DNA from: Collinsella aerofaciens
Lineage (GTDB): Bacteria; Actinomycetota; Coriobacteriia; Coriobacteriales; Coriobacteriaceae
NCBI RefSeq assembly: GCF_015552075.1
Contig: NZ_JADNDZ010000007.1
Span: 1 to 51,722, forward strand
DNA length: 51,722 nucleotides
Direction: 5' to 3'
Shown here piece after piece: positions 1-9,420 of this stretch. The notes beneath the pieces were generated by a model, which was not told the DNA's origin, did no database searches, and saw only the letters and a list, made by a program, of their open reading frames with translations. How positions within the stretch are numbered: the stretch's first letter is position 1; each line of letters opens with the position of its first letter. The position numbers were made by a program, and so were the translations under genes.

Positions 1-22
1 GCTGCGGGAACGGCCTGTCCGC

Positions 23-1459
23 CTAATGTGTTCGGCTGAGATCGGAAATCAACCCGATAAGCTCAACCTTGCGTAACATCTCCCGCTTACGACATCCACG
101 TCCGTCAACCGAGGCCTCGCCCATCTGGTTGTCATAGGGATCCTCGCGCATACCATCGAAAGCAGGCACAAATTCAGCCTGGAATCGATTGTTGGCCACC
201 ATACGCCACGGGTCGAGATTGCCAAAGTAGTGACGACGACGCCACTCCTCCCCCATCCTGCGTGCCGAGGAACCAAACGATACGTCGGCGTTAAGCCAAC
301 CGGTCTGTGGCGTATAGAACTCAGCCCAATCGTGCGGCCCCACCGAATCGGGCGCAACATACAGGCCGCTCTGCCAACGAGCAGGCACCCCCGCGATGCG
401 GCACATGGTGATAAACGTGAGCGCCATAACGCCGCAATCGCCGCGGAGCGAATGCGCACAGTCGTCGGCAATAGATCCCAAAAGCAGGTACGGTGGCTGA
501 TAGCGATAGTCGATATGCTGTGTCAGGTAATCATAGATAGCACGAGCGCGATCGAGCGGATCCTCGAGTCCGTCAGCAACACCGGCCGTCAGCTGCTGCA
601 GATACGGCGTAAATGCAATGTGCGGACGGTCCTCGGAAATATCCTCGGACAGCGGCGCGTCCATACACGGATGCGCCGGAAGCGCACCCCCATAGATATC
701 GCGATAAGCGGCATCGATGTGATAACGATAGGTCACCGAGAATGAGCGCTCACTCGAAGAAGACCACGAGGCGGTACGCGCCGAAGCGTTCGCGGGAGCA
801 ACAGTACCCTCCGGCGTCATGTCGAGAATCTCGACCCGAGACTGCTGACGGCAGGCAGCCGCGACGGGAAGCCAAGCGCAAACGGTCTCCCCCTCTAGAG
901 CGCCGGGGACAGACAAGGACGCCTGAAGCGTAATAACGCGAGTCAATCCGTTTTGCGACTCCATCTCCTTGAGCATCTCGTTGCGCAGTGCTATTCCGTC
1001 CGTAGAATCGGGACGCATGCCGGGGACCTCTTTGGGATATACGCGAAGCGAATCGAGGAAGTTGTCGAGAACGAACAGCTCGCCATCGATAAAGCGCCAG
1101 TCAATACGCTTACGGTCAATCAAATCGTCAAACTGCTCCTCGGTAAACTCAGGCCACTCCTCGCGAATCATCGCAATAGCCCGAGCGCGCGACACCGAAA
1201 AATGAAGCGGCGTCTCAAGCATGCGATACCGCTCGGCACGAACGCAGGCTGCCAGGGAAGGCTCAGGATTCTGCTCCAAAAGGCGATCGCAGGCGGCAAC
1301 AGCCTGCGTCAAATACCCGGCATCCTTAAGACGAAGAATCTCAGGCGGTAGTCCAATATCGAGATGGCGAAAGTCATCGCAGCAAACATCAACAGAGCAA
1401 CCAACAGGACCCTCGTCAATAACCTTCCCATCCGAAGGCAGCACATTAATAACAGCCAT
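23..1459 (-). CDS. Transglutaminase-like (protease-fold) domain protein
   Basis: A 478-residue protein with a transglutaminase-like cysteine peptidase fold in its C-terminal half. The catalytic triad is visible: Cys in RGDCGVMAL (about residue 342), His in GPHDWAEFY (about 376) and Asp in LNADVSFG (about 392). The N-terminal third has no recognised domain, and there is no signal peptide or membrane segment, so it should act in the cytoplasm. The frame extends to 1495, but the ATG at 1459 has GGAG six bases upstream while the 1495 ATG has no ribosome binding site; I chose 1459. It stands alone, transcribed leftwards. Substrate unknown; such proteins may be peptidases, amidases or cross-linkers. 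Domain call confident, function not. Confidence 0.8.
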   Translation of the reverse strand: MAVINVLPSDGKVIDEGPVGCSVDVCCDDFRHLDIGLPPEILRLKDAGYLTQAVAACDRLLEQNPEPSLAACVRAERYRMLETPLHFSVSRARAIAMIREEWPEFTEEQFDDLIDRKRIDWRFIDGELFVLDNFLDSLRVYPKEVPGMRPDSTDGIALRNEMLKEMESQNGLTRVITLQASLSVPGALEGETVCAWLPVAAACRQQSRVEILDMTPEGTVAPANASARTASWSSSSERSFSVTYRYHIDAAYRDIYGGALPAHPCMDAPLSEDISEDRPHIAFTPYLQQLTAGVADGLEDPLDRARAIYDYLTQHIDYRYQPPYLLLGSIADDCAHSLRGDCGVMALTFITMCRIAGVPARWQSGLYVAPDSVGPHDWAEFYTPQTGWLNADVSFGSSARRMGEEWRRRHYFGNLDPWRMVANNRFQAEFVPAFDGMREDPYDNQMGEASVDGRGCRKREMLRKVELIGLISDLSRTH

Positions 1460-1564
1460 ACCAAACTCCAAGTCATTAGAACTCTTGAAGTCCATTGTAG
1501 CGAGATAAAAAAGAAAGCCCCAACAAGGGAGCCATCAACACCGCCGAGCGGTAGTCAAAAAATG

Positions 1565-1750
1565 AATTCAGCCCAGTAACCCTGTAGCGAGTTAACAAAG
1601 GAGGCCCCGTTCACCCGGAGCTGATTCCGTCGCGCGACTTCTGGCGAAGCCAGTAGCCACCTTAATTCAGACTCGTAACCCTGCGGCGTTAAACGAAGGA
1701 AGCCCCGTCTCCCGGAACTGTTTCCTTGGCGCGACTTCTGGCGAAGCCAG
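1565..1750. repeat. Imperfect tandem duplication in the fba 3' region
   Basis: Two imperfect copies of an ~88-bp unit lie in direct orientation, at 1565-1653 and 1664-1750, with a period of about 99 bp. Both begin AATTCAG, share GTAACCCTG, a variant of AAGGRRGCCCCGT, and end in the identical CTTCTGGCGAAGCCAG. No gene is visible in 1460-1809, so this block and the overlapping hairpin account for most of that gap. Origin unknown: a duplicated terminator or a small palindromic intergenic repeat are both possible. Confidence 0.75.
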
Positions 1751-1789
1751 GTGAGCGCAAAGGAAACAGTGTAGGGAGACGGGGCTTCC
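1698..1789. terminator. Long near-perfect hairpin downstream of fba
   Basis: A 92-nt inverted repeat. The outer stem is 15 bp and perfect (GGAAGCCCCGTCTCC at 1698-1712 with 1775-1789). The middle stem is 11 bp and perfect (ACTGTTTCCTT at 1717-1727 with 1760-1770). The tip is CTGGC-GAA-GCCAG (1738-1750). It starts about 20 nt after the fba stop codon on the minus strand. No clear U-tract follows on that strand, so it may be an RNA-stabilising 3' structure rather than a classical intrinsic terminator. Confidence 0.65.
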
Positions 1790-1809
1790 GGTGGGAAGTT
1801 TAGCGACGC

Positions 1810-2676
1810 TTACGCCTTGTTGACGGAGCCAAACTCCTCCATGAGCTCCTTGGTGCGGGCAACGATGTTGTCGCGACCAGGCTTGAGGAGCTTGCGGGGG
1901 TCAAAGCCCTTGCCCTGCTGATCCTTGCCGGCCTCGATGTACTCGCGAACGCCCTTGGCGAAGACGAGCTGCAGGTCGGTGTTGACGTTGATCTTGGAGA
2001 TACCCAGGGAGATGGCCTTCTTGATCTGATCCTCGGGGATGCCGGTACCACCGTGCAGAACGAGGGGCAGGTCGCCGGTCTGAGCCTTGATCTCGCCCAG
2101 ACGCTCGAAGGAAAGGCCAGCCCAGTCGGCGGGATACACGCCGTGGATGTTGCCGATACCGCAGGCGAGGAAGTCGACGCCCAGGTCAGCAATCTGCTTG
2201 CACTCAGCGGGGTCAGCGAGCTCGCCGTTGGAGGTCACGCCGTCCTCGGTGCCGCCGATGCCGCCGACCTCGGCCTCGATGGACATGCCCTTGGAGTGGG
2301 CAAGCTCAACGAGCTCCTTGGTGCGGTCGAGGTTAAGCTGGAAGGTCTCCTCGTGAGAGCCGTCATACATGATGGACGTGAAGCCGGCCTCGATGCACTT
2401 GAAGCAGTCCTCGTAAGAACCGTGATCGAGGTGAAGGGCGACGGGGACGGTAACGCCCGTGGCCTCGACGGCAGCCTTGACCATGTCGGCGCAGACCTTG
2501 AAACCGCCCATCCACTTAGCGGCACCAGCGGTGCACTGAAGGATCAGCGGAGACTTGGCCTCCTCGGCGGCCTGGAGAATAGCCAGGGTCCACTCGAGGT
2601 TGTTGGTGTTGAAGGCACCGAGAGCGTACTTGCCGGCCTCGGCCTTCTTGAGCATGTCTGCTGCGTTGACGAGCAT
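1810..2676 (-). CDS. fba: Class II fructose-1,6-bisphosphate aldolase
   Basis: Cytosolic zinc-dependent aldolase that reversibly splits fructose-1,6-bisphosphate into dihydroxyacetone phosphate and glyceraldehyde 3-phosphate in glycolysis and gluconeogenesis. The 288-residue length fits the FbaA/GatY-KbaY family. Visible family motifs are LHLDHG (zinc-binding His and catalytic Asp region), the glutamate-rich SIEAEVGGIGG, GIGNIHGVYP and VLHGGTG (zinc-binding histidines), and INVNTDLQ (phosphate binding). The frame is open to 2943, but the ATG at 2676 has a perfect AGGAGGT seven bases upstream and gives the normal N-terminus, so the extension is rejected. Monocistronic, with a large hairpin after the stop. 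The closely related tagatose-bisphosphate aldolases cannot be fully excluded. Confidence 0.95.
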   Translation of the reverse strand: MLVNAADMLKKAEAGKYALGAFNTNNLEWTLAILQAAEEAKSPLILQCTAGAAKWMGGFKVCADMVKAAVEATGVTVPVALHLDHGSYEDCFKCIEAGFTSIMYDGSHEETFQLNLDRTKELVELAHSKGMSIEAEVGGIGGTEDGVTSNGELADPAECKQIADLGVDFLACGIGNIHGVYPADWAGLSFERLGEIKAQTGDLPLVLHGGTGIPEDQIKKAISLGISKINVNTDLQLVFAKGVREYIEAGKDQQGKGFDPRKLLKPGRDNIVARTKELMEEFGSVNKA

Positions 2677-2870
2677 AAAAGAAACCTCCTGTAAGGTTGC
2701 TCCGATAACGCCTGAGATTTTACCACGACATACCCGAGCATAAACGTTCGTTTGTTCACGAATACCATCCGATTGGACAAATTTTGACCGTTTGCCCCAC
2801 AGAATCGACCCACTGGGGAAAATAGCTTGACGATTGAGCGGTCTTCGTGGTTCGAAAGACGGCTTCGAGC

Positions 2871-3554
2871 CTACATCTGCATAAACGGATTCTGCATAAG
2901 TTCGCGCGCCATCGTGGTCGAATCGCCATGGCCCGTCAAGCAAACGGTATCGGGCGGAAGCGTCTTGGCAAGTTTGGAGAGCGAGCGCATAATCGCCGCC
3001 TCGTCACCGCCGGAAAGATCGGTACGACCGTGGCTGCCCGGGAAAAGCGTGTCGCCCACAAAGGCGATGTTCCCCTGCTCGGTCGCGGCGAACAGCACGA
3101 TGCCGCCCGGCGTATGCCCCGGCGTCTCGATCACCTGCAGACAGACGTCGCCCACCTCGATTGTATCGCCCTCGGCAAGCAAGCGCGTCGGCTCACCCGG
3201 ATCGGGCGTCTCGATACCCCACATGGCGCGCTGCTCCTCGATATTTGCGCGAGGTACCGTCACGTCCTTAGCGCACAACTCATATAGTGCGCCGTCGCCA
3301 ACAACAGCTCGAACCCCGGCGACCCCGCCAACATGGTCGGCATGACCGTGCGTGCAGACAGAGCCGAGTACGCGCACCTCGGGATGCGCGGTGCGGATAT
3401 GCTCCACAAGACGCTCGCCCTCCCACGCCGGATCGACGATTAAGCACTCGTCATTCGAAATCACGGCGTAACTGTTGGTCTGAATCGGGCCGTTGACGAG
3501 CGCCTCAATCGAAGCCGCGCCTCGGGGTGTCAGGTCCAAAGTCATATCGCCCAT
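2871..3554 (-). CDS. Metallo-beta-lactamase-fold hydrolase (glyoxalase II-like)
   Basis: A 227-residue cytosolic MBL-fold hydrolase. The zinc-binding signature THGHADH lies near residue 70; later metal ligands are in ETPGHTPGG, VGDTLFPGS and LTGHGDSTT. Size and motifs match the glyoxalase II-like/YcbL group, which hydrolyse thioesters such as S-lactoylglutathione or related thiols; the real substrate is unknown. The frame starts at 3560, but the AAGGAGG box would then be only 2-3 nt away; the ATG at 3554 sits 8 nt from it and is preferred. It lies downstream of rel with a terminator-like hairpin between them, so it may be only partly co-transcribed. Confidence 0.85.
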   Translation of the reverse strand: MGDMTLDLTPRGAASIEALVNGPIQTNSYAVISNDECLIVDPAWEGERLVEHIRTAHPEVRVLGSVCTHGHADHVGGVAGVRAVVGDGALYELCAKDVTVPRANIEEQRAMWGIETPDPGEPTRLLAEGDTIEVGDVCLQVIETPGHTPGGIVLFAATEQGNIAFVGDTLFPGSHGRTDLSGGDEAAIMRSLSKLAKTLPPDTVCLTGHGDSTTMARELMQNPFMQM

Positions 3555-3576
3555 GCGCATACCCTCCTTCTAAAAT

Positions 3577-3608
3577 ACGTTCGAGGCACCAAACGATGCC
3601 TCGAACGT
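3577..3608 (-). terminator. Rho-independent terminator after rel
   Basis: A perfect 12-bp stem (ACGTTCGAGGCA at 3577-3588 with 3597-3608) and an 8-nt loop, followed on the minus strand by ATTTTAG. It lies about 35 nt past the rel stop and just before the ribosome binding site of the MBL-fold gene. Confidence 0.75.
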
Positions 3609-3642
3609 AACCAATATCTATGATGCTGAGAGGCTCTCGCAC

Positions 3643-6003
3643 CTACACACGGCGCTTGAGCTGAGCTCCGCCTTCGCCGGGCATAAGACGGCGAGCGTCG
3701 TAGACCGAATCGACACTGCTGATGGAAGCCAGCAGCGGATCCAGACCGCTCGCGTCCGAGATCTCGACCATAAAGCGCAGGGTTGCAATACCCTCGCGGT
3801 TGGTCGACGTGGCGGCAGAAAGGATATTGCCGCCCGCATCGCCAATGGCAATGGTGACATCCTTGAGCAGGCCCATGCGGTCCAGGCACTCGACCACGAT
3901 CTCGACCTGGAAGAGGGTGTCGGCAGCGCCGTCCCACTCCACATCGATCATGCGCTCGGGATGTTCCATAAGACCCTTGACGTTGGGACAGTTGGCGCGA
4001 TGCACCGAAACGCCACGACCGCGCGTGATGAAGCCGACGATGTCGTCGCCCGTCACGGGGTTGCAGCAATGAGCCAGACGGACCAGCAGGCCGCTGTTGC
4101 TCTCGCCCTTGACGATAATGCCGTTACTGGCGCTCTTGCCGCGCTTTTGAGGCTTGCGGTTGGAGCCGCGAGCGGGCTGCTTCACGACCTCGGCGATAGC
4201 CTCGGCCTTGGTGAGCTGTTCCTCGGGCTTGGGGTCCAAGATTTGCTCGACCTTATTGCCCACAGCGCGCGAGGCAACCTTGCCGGCGCCGACGGCGGCA
4301 AACAGGTCCTCGAGCTGCTTGAAGTTAAACTGCTCCGCCACGGCATTGAGCGCACGCGTCGAACGCGGCGTAGAAATGCCATAGCCACGCTTACGCAGAT
4401 CCTTGGCCAGCATATCGCGACCGGCGGCAGCGTCGTCGTCCTTGGTCGCAGCGGCAAAATAGCGGCGGATCTTTGACTTGGCGGAAGGTGTCTTAACGAT
4501 CTTGAGCCAATCGCGCGACGGCTTGGAACTCTTGTTAGTCAGGATTTCAACGCGGTCGCCCGTCTTGATCTCGTGCGTGAGCGGAGCCACCGCACCGTTG
4601 ATTTTGGCGCCGACGCAGTGGTTTCCCACCTCGGTGTGAACGGCATAGGCAAAGTCGAGCGGCGTTGAGCCGGCACGAAGCGCCATGACCTCGCCTTTGG
4701 GCGTGAAGACAAAGATCTCCTGATCGAACAGATCGACCTTCAGCGAGCGCAGGTATTCCTTGGCATCGGTGATCTCGTCGGAAGCCGCCCAATCGAGCGA
4801 ATGCTTGAGCCAGTTGATCTGGTCGTCCAAACGTTGAGCGTCATTGGTCTTGGAAGCAGACGATCCGCCCGACTTCTTATATAGCCAGTGAGCGGCAATG
4901 CCGTACTCGGCCTGCTCATGCATCTCGTAGGTTCGAATCTGAATCTCGAGCGGACGAGCCGTAGGGCCGATGACCGTCGTGTGGAGCGACTGGTAGTTAT
5001 TGACCTTGGGCATGGCGATATAGTCTTTAAAGCGACCAGGCATGGGGTGCCACAGCGTATGCACCGCACCGAGCGTGGAGTAACAATCGCGCACCGAATG
5101 GGTAATAACGCGCAGCGCCACCAGGTCGTAGATCTCGGAGAACTCCTTGCCCTTGCGCTTCATCTTTTGGTAGATGGACCAATAGTGCTTGGAGCGGCCG
5201 TTGATCTGGAAGTCCTCCAGACCAATGCGGTTGAGCTCATCGGTAAGCGTCTTGATGGTCTCGGCAAGGTAGCGCTCGCGGACCTCGCGCGACTCAGCCA
5301 CCATGCGCGCGATGCGCTGGTAGGCATCGGGCTCCAGGTAGAAGAAGGACAGGTCCTCGAGCTCCCACTTAATAGAGCTCATGCCCAGGCGGTCGGCCAA
5401 GGGCGCGTACACGTCCATGGTCTCGCGAGCCTTAAACAGGCGACGATCCTCGCGCAGGGCTGCCAGCGTTCGCATGTTGTGCAGACGGTCGGCAAGTTTA
5501 ACGATGATGACGCGAATGTCCTTGGACATGGCGAGGAACATCTTGCGCAGCGTGAGCGCCTGCTTCTCGTCCATGCTGTCGACTTCGATGTTGGTGAGCT
5601 TGGTCACGCCATCGACGAGCTCGGCCACCGTATCGCCGAACAGGCCGGAAACATCGGCGAGCGAGGTCTCGGTATCCTCGACGGTATCGTGCAGCAGCGC
5701 GGCGCACACCACATCGCAGTCCATCTTGAGATCGGCCAAAATGATGGCAACCTCGACGGGATGGTTAATGTACATCTCGCCCGAGCGGCGCTTTTGGTTG
5801 CAGTGCTTCTCGGCGGCAAAGCAGTAGGCCTGCTCAACCTTAGAAAAGTCGTCCTCATTCATATATTTGAGGCACAGGCGCTCCAGCTTGTCGTAGCTGT
5901 CCGCCATAATCTCGGGCGGCAGCTCATCGGCATGCTTATAGTGCTCCATCTCCGAAAAAGGCTGGAGGGTGGAATCATGGGCGGTACGGGCTGCGGCATC
6001 CAT
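3643..6003 (-). CDS. rel: Bifunctional (p)ppGpp synthetase/hydrolase
   Basis: A 786-residue long RelA/SpoT homologue that makes and degrades the stringent-response alarmone (p)ppGpp. Domains in order: HD hydrolase (about 60-200, with NHPVEVA, LLHDTVEDT and KLADRLHNMRTL intact, so hydrolysis is expected); synthetase (about 260-400, with GRFKDYIAMPK, NYQSLHTTV and EIQIRTYEMHEQAEYG); TGS (about 425-490, FTPKGEVMALRAGSTPLDFAYAVHTE region); a zinc-finger/RIS region with HCCNPVTGDD and HRANCPN; and a C-terminal ACT domain. The RFKD motif is typical of bifunctional Rel rather than E. coli RelA. Its start is 15 nt after the stop of the RecJ-helicase gene, so the two probably form an operon. A hairpin terminator follows. 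The start is preceded by a purine-rich AAGGGGA. Confidence 0.95.
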   Translation of the reverse strand: MDAAARTAHDSTLQPFSEMEHYKHADELPPEIMADSYDKLERLCLKYMNEDDFSKVEQAYCFAAEKHCNQKRRSGEMYINHPVEVAIILADLKMDCDVVCAALLHDTVEDTETSLADVSGLFGDTVAELVDGVTKLTNIEVDSMDEKQALTLRKMFLAMSKDIRVIIVKLADRLHNMRTLAALREDRRLFKARETMDVYAPLADRLGMSSIKWELEDLSFFYLEPDAYQRIARMVAESREVRERYLAETIKTLTDELNRIGLEDFQINGRSKHYWSIYQKMKRKGKEFSEIYDLVALRVITHSVRDCYSTLGAVHTLWHPMPGRFKDYIAMPKVNNYQSLHTTVIGPTARPLEIQIRTYEMHEQAEYGIAAHWLYKKSGGSSASKTNDAQRLDDQINWLKHSLDWAASDEITDAKEYLRSLKVDLFDQEIFVFTPKGEVMALRAGSTPLDFAYAVHTEVGNHCVGAKINGAVAPLTHEIKTGDRVEILTNKSSKPSRDWLKIVKTPSAKSKIRRYFAAATKDDDAAAGRDMLAKDLRKRGYGISTPRSTRALNAVAEQFNFKQLEDLFAAVGAGKVASRAVGNKVEQILDPKPEEQLTKAEAIAEVVKQPARGSNRKPQKRGKSASNGIIVKGESNSGLLVRLAHCCNPVTGDDIVGFITRGRGVSVHRANCPNVKGLMEHPERMIDVEWDGAADTLFQVEIVVECLDRMGLLKDVTIAIGDAGGNILSAATSTNREGIATLRFMVEISDASGLDPLLASISSVDSVYDARRLMPGEGGAQLKRRV

Positions 6004-6018
6004 CGAGGTCCCCTTCCC

Positions 6019-9000
6019 CTAGGCCCGCGGTACGATCGGGCGGTTAACTTTGGCTAGCATATCAGAAGCGCACGAATCGAGCGCCCAACTCCGGAAAGCC
6101 GAGAACTCCATGCGCGAGCGCAAGCCCTCCAAATAGCGAATTGACCTGCTCAATTGCACGCGGCCGGGGTTTTCGGCCATCGCGATGCGACGGGTGTCGT
6201 CAAACCCCGAAACGCGACAAAAACCAAGCTCTTCGAAGATTCCCAAGCCGCTTTCCACCGAGCGCTCGTCGACCGGCGTGCGAGCATCGATGGCAAGGCA
6301 CATCTGCGCGATGTCGATATCGCTCGCGCTAAAGGAATCGTCCCCGGTCTTGCCGCGGTTGGAGCGCCACATGGTCTGCAGCGCGCGATAGAGCGTGACG
6401 AGCTCGTCGCGCTCGGGCGCATAGCAGTCGAGCAGGCGCTCGTTAATACGGGCGTCACGCGACGAATAGAGTAGATGGATCACGGCGGGTTGGCCATCGC
6501 GACCGGCGCGGCCGCTCATCTGGTTAAACTCAATGCCGCCAAACGGCATGTGATAGAGCACGACATGGCGAATATCGGGAAGGTTGACGCCCTCGCCAAA
6601 GGCGGATGTCGAGACGATGCAGCTGAGGCTGCCGTCTCGAAACGCCTCCTCTACGCGATGGCGGTCGGTGCGCGTAAGGCCAGCGTTATAGAACGCGATA
6701 CGGGTCGCACAGTCGGGAACGCGTTTGCGTAGTGTCTTGGCGAGCGCCACGGACTGGTCGCGCGAATTGACGTAAATGACGGTCTTCTCCCCCGTCGCCA
6801 CGATCGACACCAAACGGTTCTCGCGGCTCGCAAGATCTCGGTCGTCCTCGAGCTGCAGGTTCTCGCGCACCGTCTCGTCGACCACCGTGTGAGTGATCGG
6901 AAGCGTGCGGGCAAGCTCGGCCACGACCGGAGCCGTCGCGGTGGCCGTCGCGGCCATAACGACCGGGTCGCCCAGGGCTTTGAGGATATCGGGCATGTCG
7001 AGATAGGCGCTGCGGTCGCCGCCCTTGGCAAGGCCAGCGTGGTGCGCCTCATCGATAACGACAAAACCGATGCGCCCCGAACGCGCAAAGCGGTCGCGGT
7101 GAATGGACAGGAACTCGGGCGTCGTGAGCACGATGCCGGTACGGCCCGAAGCCAAGCCGGCAAACACGTCATCGCGCGCCGCCTCCACGGTCTCGCCGGT
7201 CAACACGCCGACGCCAATGCCGAGCGCGGCCATCGTCGACGAGAGGTGATAGGCCTGGTCGGCAACGAGCGCGCGCAGCGGATAGACAAAGATGCTCGCA
7301 CGCCCGCGAAGAACCGCCTCGCGCGCGGCATGCACATGGAAGATGAGCGACTTGCCGCGCCCCGTTCCCATAACGGCCAGAACACTTTGGTGATCGGCCA
7401 GGGCATCGAGCGCCTCGACCTGCGCGCGGTGCGGCTGGTTCGAGCCTATAAAGCTATGGATAAGCGAGCGCGTCAGCTCGGTATAAGAAAGCTGGGCGAG
7501 TGTCTCGCGCTTACGCGACTCCAGGCGCAGGCCGGAATCCGCCGGCTGCACGCCACGACGAAGCTCGCATGCCGGATCGTCGACGCTGGGCAGCGTGGTA
7601 TCGCGGACCAGAACATCCTTGATCATGAGCTTGGGCTTCACACGCCCCTGCCAATGCTCGGCAACGGCCTCGAACACCAAGTCGACAGCACTATCGCAGT
7701 TGATGAGCTTATCGATTTGCGGCACGCGGAACATAATGGCCGGCACGCTTGCGGCGCCATCGGTCGCCACAAAGCGCATGTGCTCGCCGGTTTTGCCCAC
7801 CACGGCGCGATCGCACATCGTCACGCCCTCGGCGGCCAGCAGCGGCACCTTGTTGCCCTGGCCAAACGGCTCAAGACGGGAAATCTGCTCTATAGTCTCG
7901 ATATTCAGCTCGGAAAGGTCGACCGTGGCGGCAACCTCGTCGATGTCTTCAAAGTCCTCGGCGGGAATCTCCGATAGCACGGCGGAAAGGCGACGACGGA
8001 ATTCATCGAGCTTGGATGCCTCGATGGTCACACCCACCGCACCTGCATGTCCGCCGCGACGAATCAGCAGGTCGGAACAGCGCTCGACGGCGTCAAACAG
8101 GTTAACTTTGCCCACCGAGCGACCAGAGCCGCGCGCGATACCGTCCTCGATCGAGAACAGCAGCGCCGGCACGTGATAGCGGTTGGTCAGACGGCTTGCC
8201 ACGATGCCCTTGACACCCTCGTGCCAGCCTTCGCCGCCCACGACGATCGCGCGTCCGCCGTCATAGGTCTCCTCGACCTTTGCCATGGCATCGCGCGTGA
8301 GCTCCGCCTCGATCTCACGGCGCTGGCGGTTGATTTCCTCGAGCTCAGCCGCCAGCGCGCTTGCTTCGATGGGATTGCGGGCAAGCAGCAGGTCGAGCGC
8401 CAGCTTGGGATCGGCCATGCGACCGGCAGCGTTTAAGCGGGGAATGAGCGAGAATGACAGGCCGTCGGCCGTAATGGTAGAAAGATCGGCCTTGGCAAGT
8501 GCGGCAAGCGCGATATAGCCGGGACGGGCCGTCACGCGCATCTGCTGGATGCCCTCGGCGACCAGTGCGCGATTCTCGGGCGTGAGCGGCATCATGTCGG
8601 ATACGGTGCCCAGCGCCGCGACCTCTATCAGCGAACGCCAATACGACGGCTTGCCCAAACGCTCGCCCAGGACCTGCACCAGTTTGAGTGCCACGCCGGC
8701 ACCGGCAAGCTCGCGCGAGGGACCCTCGTCCTCGAGCTTGGGGTCGGTCAGGGGCACGCCCTGCGGCACCTGGTCGGAAGGCTCGTGATGGTCCGTGACC
8801 ACCAAATCGATCCCCAGGCTCTCCAGATAGGAGACCTCTTCCTTGGCAGCAATGCCGTTATCGACGGTCACAATCAGGTTGGGTTGGGCGAGCTCGTTGA
8901 CGCGGTCGAGCGCCGCACGCGACAGGCCGTACCCCTCGTCAAAGCGGTGCGGGATAAACGGTGTGACATTGGCGCCAAACATCCGCAGCGCCTCGGTCAA

Positions 9001-9306
9001 CAGACAAGTCGACGTTATGCCGTCGACGTCAAAATCGCCAAAGACGGCGATGCGCTCGTGACTGCGAACAGCGCGCTCAACGCGGTCGGCGACGACCGCC
9101 ATGCCCGGAATAACGAGCGGGTCCGCCCAGTCGCGATCGAGCGAAGGCGTCAAAAACAGTTGGCCTTCCTCGATGGATGTAATGCCGTGCGCAACCATAA
9201 TGCGCGCCACCAGCCCGGGTATGCCCAGGCCAGCCGAAAGCTCCTTTTCGAGCTCGGGGTTTTGCCGAGCGACCGCCCAGCGATGCGTCGTCTTAAGCGA
9301 TGACAT
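6019..9306 (-). CDS. recJ: RecJ single-strand DNA exonuclease fused to a RecQ-like helicase
   Basis: A 1095-residue fusion. Residues about 1-570 are RecJ, a 5'-3' single-strand DNA exonuclease: FGDFDVDGITS near 90, VTDHHEP near 172, the DHHA1 region RLNAAGRMAD and LIRRGGHAGAVG near 417, then an OB-like segment. Residues about 600-960 are an SF2 helicase of RecQ type: Walker A MGTGRGKS (about 646-653), DEAH (752-755), motif III MAATATAT, and motif VI QMSGRAGRDGQ (about 929-939). The last ~130 residues look like a winged-helix tail. No RecQ zinc-binding cysteines or HRDC domain are obvious. Joining unwinding and resection in one chain would suit end processing in recombination. The frame begins with GTG at 9351; I prefer ATG 9306, which gives the usual RecJ N-terminus, though its ribosome site is weak. 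Confidence 0.92.
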   Translation of the reverse strand: MSSLKTTHRWAVARQNPELEKELSAGLGIPGLVARIMVAHGITSIEEGQLFLTPSLDRDWADPLVIPGMAVVADRVERAVRSHERIAVFGDFDVDGITSTCLLTEALRMFGANVTPFIPHRFDEGYGLSRAALDRVNELAQPNLIVTVDNGIAAKEEVSYLESLGIDLVVTDHHEPSDQVPQGVPLTDPKLEDEGPSRELAGAGVALKLVQVLGERLGKPSYWRSLIEVAALGTVSDMMPLTPENRALVAEGIQQMRVTARPGYIALAALAKADLSTITADGLSFSLIPRLNAAGRMADPKLALDLLLARNPIEASALAAELEEINRQRREIEAELTRDAMAKVEETYDGGRAIVVGGEGWHEGVKGIVASRLTNRYHVPALLFSIEDGIARGSGRSVGKVNLFDAVERCSDLLIRRGGHAGAVGVTIEASKLDEFRRRLSAVLSEIPAEDFEDIDEVAATVDLSELNIETIEQISRLEPFGQGNKVPLLAAEGVTMCDRAVVGKTGEHMRFVATDGAASVPAIMFRVPQIDKLINCDSAVDLVFEAVAEHWQGRVKPKLMIKDVLVRDTTLPSVDDPACELRRGVQPADSGLRLESRKRETLAQLSYTELTRSLIHSFIGSNQPHRAQVEALDALADHQSVLAVMGTGRGKSLIFHVHAAREAVLRGRASIFVYPLRALVADQAYHLSSTMAALGIGVGVLTGETVEAARDDVFAGLASGRTGIVLTTPEFLSIHRDRFARSGRIGFVVIDEAHHAGLAKGGDRSAYLDMPDILKALGDPVVMAATATATAPVVAELARTLPITHTVVDETVRENLQLEDDRDLASRENRLVSIVATGEKTVIYVNSRDQSVALAKTLRKRVPDCATRIAFYNAGLTRTDRHRVEEAFRDGSLSCIVSTSAFGEGVNLPDIRHVVLYHMPFGGIEFNQMSGRAGRDGQPAVIHLLYSSRDARINERLLDCYAPERDELVTLYRALQTMWRSNRGKTGDDSFSASDIDIAQMCLAIDARTPVDERSVESGLGIFEELGFCRVSGFDDTRRIAMAENPGRVQLSRSIRYLEGLRSRMEFSAFRSWALDSCASDMLAKVNRPIVPRA

Positions 9307-9414
9307 AGGCGCCCACCCCCGATAGGGGCAGGTCGCCGCGATACCTCTCACGGTTCATAGCGATGAGTCCTCTGTGTATGCCCGCTTCGGCAGGCAGATC
9401 TGTTGAACGGATTT

Positions 9415-9420
9415 ATTATA
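9415..9420 (-). promoter_or_regulatory. Candidate -10 box for the recJ-rel operon
   Basis: A perfect TATAAT in minus orientation about 110 nt upstream of the chosen recJ start. No good TTGACA-like -35 box is found at 16-18 bp, so this is a weak prediction. Confidence 0.35.
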
